Assembly (NCBI GenBank): GCA_021527695.1
Contig: JAKFAO010000011.1
Coordinates: 1 to 64,000 of the forward strand
From: Naematelia aurantialba
Lineage: Eukaryota > Basidiomycota > Tremellomycetes > Tremellales > Naemateliaceae
Direction of reading: 5' to 3'
Length of the DNA stretch: 64,000 bases
In this document: positions 58,290 through 64,000 of the stretch, piece after piece
Layout: each line of letters starts with the position of its first letter
Position numbering within the stretch: the first letter of the stretch is position 1
Notes under the pieces: model-generated
What the model saw: the letters and a program-made list of their open reading frames with translations, nothing else
The model's database searches: none
Told to the model about the DNA's origin: nothing
Position numbers and translations under genes: made by a program

Positions 58290-59944
58290 ATGTCTAAGGT
58301 GGATACCGACAGTGACATCCCGCTGTCAGGTTCGCCTGGCCGCTCGACGGCAACGCTGAGCTCAAATTGGGACAACCCGCCGCCTCCCTCCCAGGGCGAC
58401 GCAGAGCTCGACGACAAGCCCACGGAAATGATGGGCTCTCTGTTTGGCGACTTGGAGACGGATGATGGGGATAGGACGCTGAGCTCAATTCCAGACAGCA
58501 AAACCCCAAGCAACCGCAGATCCTCGCCCCGCGAAGGGACGGCAACAATGAGCTCAATCCCGGACGACTCCGGTTCATATCACGGTGGCGAACCTGACTT
58601 GCAACTTGCTGACCAATCGAAGACCAAACGACGTCATGAAGGGGGATCTGCCCAACCCAGCTCATCCAAGCGCCGCCGATATGGCGGGGAGACTCACGCG
58701 GCCGAACATTGGAGCTCTCCCCGCCCTGGGGGGTCGCCAAGCAGTGACGGTGAGACGCTCCCCTACGCGTCTTCGACGGTTGGACAAGGCCGTGAGGTAA
58801 TGATTGGATCCGCTTGGCCCGCCCCGTCTTCGAGAACGGGCAGCATGGAGCGAGCTAGTTCCAAAACTCCGCAGCGTAAGTCCCGCGATCATTGCGTTCG
58901 CATTGGCTAACTTGTGTTGAAGGCTTCAACTCGGCACCTCCCTCTCCCGTATCCGATCCCAGAAGTCCCTCTCCGATACCCCATGGCCTTACGGAAGCAG
59001 GAGTCTCGCAAATAGGAAAGTTGACCGCCAAGGTTCGCAAGTGGCTTTACCACGTGGGTTACGGAGACGCAACCTCTGCGCACTCGGTAGCAGACTCGGA
59101 AGCCCCAGCACCGTCAGTATCCAGCCTTGTGAGCAGCAAATCTTCGTCCGTCCATGTGCGTCAAGCCCCACTCTACTACTCGTGGGAGAAGCCGCCGCCG
59201 CCACGCCCTCCCCGCTGGAACATTGAGCCCTTTCCGAAGAATCCGACGAGCCCGAGGGTTTACATACGAGAAGAGAGCGAACAGCACCAGTCCACAACCT
59301 CAAGCGAACACGAAGCTCTGTTGGACGACGGCAGGTTCAATCGCGTGCTTCCAGGCAACTTTCTGGGCATTGAATTCTCTTGGGGGGACTCGCACGCGTC
59401 GTCAAATTCGCCAGGGTCTTCGGACTGGGGAGGATCCCAACCGCCGTCGTCAAAGGACCCAGGGTCGCCGAAAGTGTCAGACTCTAGCGATCCTCAGTCG
59501 TCGTCGGTGTTGGCCTCGTCAATGGTCTGGGAGGACGATGGCTACCCTCAACCCCATTCTGAAGCACAAACAGAACCATCCCGTGGCATCACCACCAGCT
59601 CTCCGACTGTAGGATTGGATTTGGAGCTGTTGAGCCAATACTTCTCCGGGCCTGAAATCGATGAAACAGCTCGGATCATGGGCCAAGCCTACAGCACCAG
59701 TGGACCTCCTCCGACTCTTGAAGAGGTCTTAGGTCTTACACAGCCTGTAAGCAATGAAAACAATGAGCCCTATGAGCTTTATGAAGACGAAGCAGCACTG
59801 CTGAGGGCTCTCGATAATGTCGATTCTATCGGATTAGGGTATCGGTCTGAAGGTGACGACTCCGAAGAACAGAGTCTTAGATCGCCCGAGTCTGAAGGTA
59901 CGGAGTTGGTGATTGAGGGCTTGGAGCCATCCCAGGATGCCTGA
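58290..59944 (+). CDS. Hypothetical Ser/Pro-rich acidic protein
   Basis: Two exons, 58290-58875 and 58923-59944, joined through a 47-nt intron with a CTAAC branch point, giving 535 aa. No family recognised. It contains a degenerate internal repeat (ATLSSNWD, RTLSSIPDS, ATMSSIPDD), a basic KTKRRHEGG / SSKRRRYGG pair that could be a nuclear signal, and one more ordered-looking segment IGKLTAKVRKWLYHVGYGD. The C-terminal third is acidic (LLSQYFSGPEIDETARIMGQ onward). It resembles disordered transcription or chromatin proteins in composition only. Confidence 0.65.
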
Positions 59945-60965
59945 TAGAATCTGGACATCAACCTCGCCGATGGTTTACAACGCGGCTCGGCGATGATCTG
60001 TTGATTGGTGTGCTTGAGCCTGTCGTCTCCAGCGCTGGCCAGATGAAGAGGATTGTGGATACAGTTTTGCACCAGCATGAATAGAGTATCGGAGGATTTG
60101 TGCTCATTGCATGTGGTGACGTTGCAAGTATGCGTGTTTACTTGTTTCGACAGTGGCGATCGGTCAATGTAGGCGTCCAAGAAGAGTCATGGGGACAACT
60201 ATGTTACAGTCTGTGTTTGGAGCGCGTTGAGAATCCGCAGCCTGGGGTGACGGTGACGAGGCTGTGCTGGATGGCTCGTACACGATGGTCCCGACATACA
60301 AGCTATGAGCGCAGAGCGGTGCATATTGGACAGTCCGATGCAGCCAATTACGATGCCAACTTCGATTCCTTGTCGCTGGTTTGCTGCCGTCCGTCGGCGT
60401 GTGGGAAGATGATGGGATTACGGGCAGCGTTGACCCTGTCGAGGCAGTGCGATCTGCAGCGCTACAATGGAGCGTCGTGCGGCCCTCTCTTGCCCTCGGG
60501 CGTGTCATCCCTGTCTGAGACGCAGGGACATTAGCCCAGACGGAACGGTCCTTTGTATGGCGTGTCGGAGTCGAGTGGCGAGTTTCGTCCTCCAAGGCCC
60601 GAGTGGCGAAAAGAGAAATTGTCCTGTACTCATCCGCCGTTCTAAGCTGGACAGAGTATAAGAGTACTCCAGGTGAACCCATTCTGTCAACATCTTCCCC
60701 AATAACAACTCTACCTCCCACACTACATTAGCACACGTTTGCCACCACGACACTGTATCAGAACACCACTGCCACAACGCCTACTCCATCACCAAACCGA
60801 CTTTGACAACTTCGTCGTTATCGAGCAGGCAGTGAGCCTTACAGGCACCATCGTGATCAATCAGGCCGTGAGCGTTGATAGAGCGCTCCCGCATACACCT
60901 CACATCTGGCAACTGCATTCGCGGACACGCGTGGCGTTCAGGATCTCGCAGGCAGACGGCAAAAT
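59945..60965. other. Intergenic spacer
   Basis: 1.0 kb between two tandem orphan genes. A TATAAG at 60657-60662 is a possible core promoter about 300 bp before the next start. Minus-strand open frames here show no family similarity. Confidence 0.4.
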
Positions 60966-62351
60966 ATGACATTATCCATCGACACCAGCCTGTCATCCAG
61001 ACATGTGGGCTTGTCCCAATCCAGCAGAGGGGACTCCTATCTGTCTCCCGGCAAGCGATCGCTCTCTGATTCTGGCGACGACAGACGGTCGCTTTCACCG
61101 TCCAAACGCCCCAAGACGGAAATGTCTCTTCAGGACCAAAGTGACTACTTTGAGCCTGGTACAAACACCGGTCGATCCGATGCCCACGAGCCATGGTGGA
61201 TGAGCCTTTGTCGCGCTCGCCCACCCTCACCAGTCCCGACACCAAGACCACCAAGCTCCTCTCTAAGAGCGTCAAGCCCGGACCCTCTAGAATCGGCTGG
61301 CGGACCCCCGGGTCTCCCAGTGTATGCGCTTGATACAGGTATGGTGTTTCTTCAAGTCACTACTGTAGCATGGCATCGTCCACCGAGATGATTAAAGTAG
61401 CTGACATGATGGCCTGTAGCGGGTTCTCATTATCTTCAGGTTCCTGGGACTCCCAATCTTCGGGCCTCCGAAACAGAGACTCGGGACGAAGACGGTCAAG
61501 ATCGAGTCTACCTAGAAGAGCAGGTAGACGGACAAGAACTGTCACAGGCAGAACAAGACGAGGACGAATCATACCGAGGCGAGGCAGAACGCGAGGGACT
61601 CGAAGGAGACAGTGGCGATCCGCGGATAACTGTTCAAAGTCCTTCGACCGCTTCGGCGTGTACCTCTGTTTGCTCCCACTCGACAGCGTTCCGCAGAGCT
61701 CGCGCACGCCGGAAAGCTCCAACTGCACCAAGACGCCGGGCGAGAGACTCGAGTGAAGCGCCTACGGATGACTGTGACGCCGATGTGGAATCCTGTTTGG
61801 AATCAACAACGCACAGCGATGAGAGCAACAAGAGTCATTCTACAGACACGATATTCCGGGGCGAGAGCCCCCCGCAGACCACTCCTGGGGGATTTTCAGA
61901 AGCAGAGGACGACGACGATTCTGACAAATCTTCACTGAGACCCCGATCAGACGATGATTACGACGACGACAAGAACAATGACAACGACGACGACGACCGG
62001 GCAAACCATTCGACTGACTCGGCCGTCGGTGACCTCAACCACTCGGATGATCGCTCGGTGGAAACCGACGACGCCGCAAATCAAGCCTCCCGAAGAGAGG
62101 CAGAGCCAGAGTCTGAGGGCCAGTCCGTGTCCGATACATACTCTGACCATTCTGGCCAATCGAGATCGGCTAGTCATGCCCCGAGCAGAAGCAGGGCCAC
62201 GTCTCCGCGCTCAAGGTCCGTGCAACTGGGAAACACAGAGCCCCCGCATGACACAGCTTGGCGACGAAGACTCGACAGCCTGACGGCGCTGGCCACAGCT
62301 GCGCAAAACTACCCACAGGTGGATGTATTGGAGCTCCCACGGTATATCTGA
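60966..62351 (+). CDS. Hypothetical Ser-rich protein with acidic Asp/Asn tract
   Basis: Two exons, 60966-61338 and 61420-62351, giving 434 aa. The intron was chosen so that ...VYALDT joins AGSHYLQVPGTPN. No family recognised. The N-terminal half is Ser/Pro rich with KRSLSDSGDDRRSLSPSKRP. The middle has an Arg-rich patch (RRARARRKAPTAPRRRAR). It is followed by a strongly acidic stretch around residues 285-335 dominated by Asp with Asn. The last 30 residues (WRRRLDSLTALATAAQNYPQ) look helical and may be the only folded part. It is similar in style, not in sequence, to the gene at 58290. Confidence 0.62.
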
Positions 62352-62505
62352 ATGAGGGCAGATAGACACTACAGGATACTCCACTGCTAATCATGTTTCC
62401 CTTCATGCTGCGTCGTGTCGTGCTGCTCTTGATTATGTACACATGGTTTCTCACCCGCAGCACTCGGCTGCAGGATTGTCCTATCCCCACATGAGCTTCC
62501 TATTG

Positions 62506-64000
62506 CTAACCAAAGATATCGTTGTAGTCCGGACTGTCCACCTTGAATGTGCTGAGCTCTAATGTAGTCGTCGTCACCGTCTTGTCCACGCGGATCTGCA
62601 AAGGCCCTCCTATGCTCAGCGACTCGGCTGTGTCATTGAGAGCGAAGAAGGAGAGCGCAATCTCGTTGTCGCCGTGTACGAGCACCCCCGGAGGTACGGG
62701 GAAGACGAGCTGCGGTCCAGCGCCAAATTCGCCGTACCGCCGGCCGAATTGCCAGCCATTCACGTACAGCTGGGCTCGGAATCCGCCAGTGACGTTCGGG
62801 AACACGAAGCTGATTTTAGTATTCTTCCAAAACAAGAACGTACCTGTAATGCACGTCGAGGCCGGCGGGATACTCGACGCGGACTTTGGCTCGATAGAAC
62901 CTCACACCCGGAGCATGCAGCGGTACGTCCGGCCCACCTTCTTGCCATTCGCGGTCGTCAAATTCGGGAAGGTACCACCCTTGGCGTTCGCCGTACAGTC
63001 CGCCCACATTATAGATACCCCGCACCTTATCGGGGAAATCCACCCATCCGCCGAGATTGCCTTGCACTTTCCAAGTCACTTCCTCCCCACCAACCAACGT
63101 GTACCCTCGGATTCCTCGGGGAGACGAAATATCATTCGACATTGCCGTCGACTCGTCATATTCTTCCAGGGCGACGTTGTCCATGACAATTTGCTGAGCG
63201 TGAGCTATCGCCTCCTCAGCCTCTTACTATGACGTTGTCACCGCCTTTGATGATGGCGGCAGCAGGTAAAGTAAAGGTGGCATTGACATCTGCCATCAGC
63301 AGTGCGCGATCGTCGTCTCACCTTCAAGCCCTTCATCATTCAGCGAAGTGGTAGAGCCAAGATAGTGCCCATTGATCTGTGCCGTCAGCATTCCCAGGGT
63401 TGAACCCACTCACCCAGACCGCTGCCGCTCCGTCCGTCCCTGGGGCCAGAGTGAGGTCGATCGCCGACTCGTTGCCTGTTCCCACAAAGTGCCCTAGCCA
63501 GATGGTGTTCCCGACCGCGAACCCGTACGCCTGGCCGTACAGTACGTATTTCCCGCTGGAACTGGGATATGTCTCATTGGCGCTCGGCGTGCTGGTCTTG
63601 CTCGCGCTGACCCAAGCTGAGTCGTCGTAACCTCGAGTGATCTCGGGGAGTGAATCCTTCCACTTCCAACCGGTAATTTCGGGTGCTGTTGGAATGTCCG
63701 ACGGCCCAGGTAACTCGAAGGACCATAGGCCTGCAATGATTGATTTGGGCTTGATCAAGACATCGTTCCACGAGAACGAGGTGTACGAGCTGGCGGCCGC
63801 GAGATAGACTTTGGTGGTCGCATTGAGATCGCCTGCCAGAGCCAAAGTCGACCCATCTTTGACAGCGCTGCGGACCAAGTACCTGGCCATCAGCACAGTG
63901 GTAGGCTTTGGACTTACGGCCCAATTGTCAGTGAAGTCTCATTACTGCCGATGCTGTAATGACTCCCAAACCCGCCGTCATTAGGTATCACTGTCTCCCA
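62506..64000 (-). CDS. GH35 beta-galactosidase, C-terminal part (runs off window)
   Basis: Only the 3' part of the gene is inside the window; the catalytic TIM barrel and signal peptide lie beyond 64000. What is visible is the beta-sandwich region of fungal secreted beta-galactosidase A: AGLWSFELPGPSDIPTAPEI, a jelly roll with YVLYGQAYGFAVGNTIWLGH, and VSWKVQGNLGGWVDFPDK-like text (here VTWKVQGNLGGWVDFPDK). The C-terminal domain has LYVNGWQFGRRYGEFGAGPQ, PVPPGVLVHGDNEIALSFFALND and a stop at 62506. At least three introns interrupt it (near 62840, 63190-63330 and 63900). These enzymes hydrolyse terminal beta-galactosides of plant polysaccharides outside the cell. Confidence 0.88.

Noticed and set aside
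60164..60721. Minus-strand frame of 185 codons
   Set aside because: It lies in the spacer and promoter region before an orphan gene, with low-complexity Arg/Thr/Ser composition and no motif.

Overview
This is the end of a chromosome from a basidiomycete fungus, most likely a Tremellomycete yeast of the Cryptococcus/Kwoniella/Saitozyma kind. The window opens on a C-rich telomere tract whose G-strand unit is TTAGGGGG, the repeat known from Cryptococcus. Almost every gene is cut by several introns of about 32-90 nt with GTRNGT donors and frequent CTAAC/CTAAT branch points. I joined exons by hand wherever the reading frame and protein-family similarity agreed. No rRNA, tRNA, CRISPR array or transposon was recognised.

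Positions 1-1237 are telomere and gene-free subtelomere with a cluster of TGTCCMC heptamers and a 44-nt hairpin. Positions 1238-20858 hold a metabolic island: a 2,2-dialkylglycine decarboxylase-like enzyme, two Dal5-type permeases, a phytanoyl-CoA-dioxygenase-like oxygenase, an Asp/Glu/hydantoin racemase (Dcg1 type), an N-carbamoyl-D-amino-acid hydrolase, a Zn2Cys6 regulator, a D-hydantoinase/dihydropyrimidinase and a class II aldolase. Racemase, hydantoinase and carbamoylase are the three enzymes of the classical bacterial hydantoin pathway. The decarboxylase would consume the alpha,alpha-dialkyl amino acids released from 5,5-dialkylhydantoins. I read this as a possible fungal hydantoin / quaternary amino acid utilisation cluster.

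Positions 21151-31459 continue with catabolic genes: a dienelactone-hydrolase/SnoaL-like fusion, an HpcH/HpaI aldolase, a second Zn2Cys6 regulator, an FAD monooxygenase and a LYC1-like acetyltransferase. Positions 32400-34160 encode an UNC-93-like MFS protein.

From about 34.8 kb the content becomes housekeeping: an adaptin large subunit, an F-box-like protein, a POT1-like telomere protein, an oxysterol-binding protein (KES1/OSH4 type), a third Zn2Cys6 factor, an RTA1-family membrane protein, a UBE2G1-type E2, NOC4, and the pyruvate dehydrogenase E1 alpha subunit. These are followed by three low-complexity orphan proteins and the 3' part of a GH35 beta-galactosidase that runs off the right edge. 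The boundary between accessory subtelomere and core chromosome therefore lies near 34 kb.
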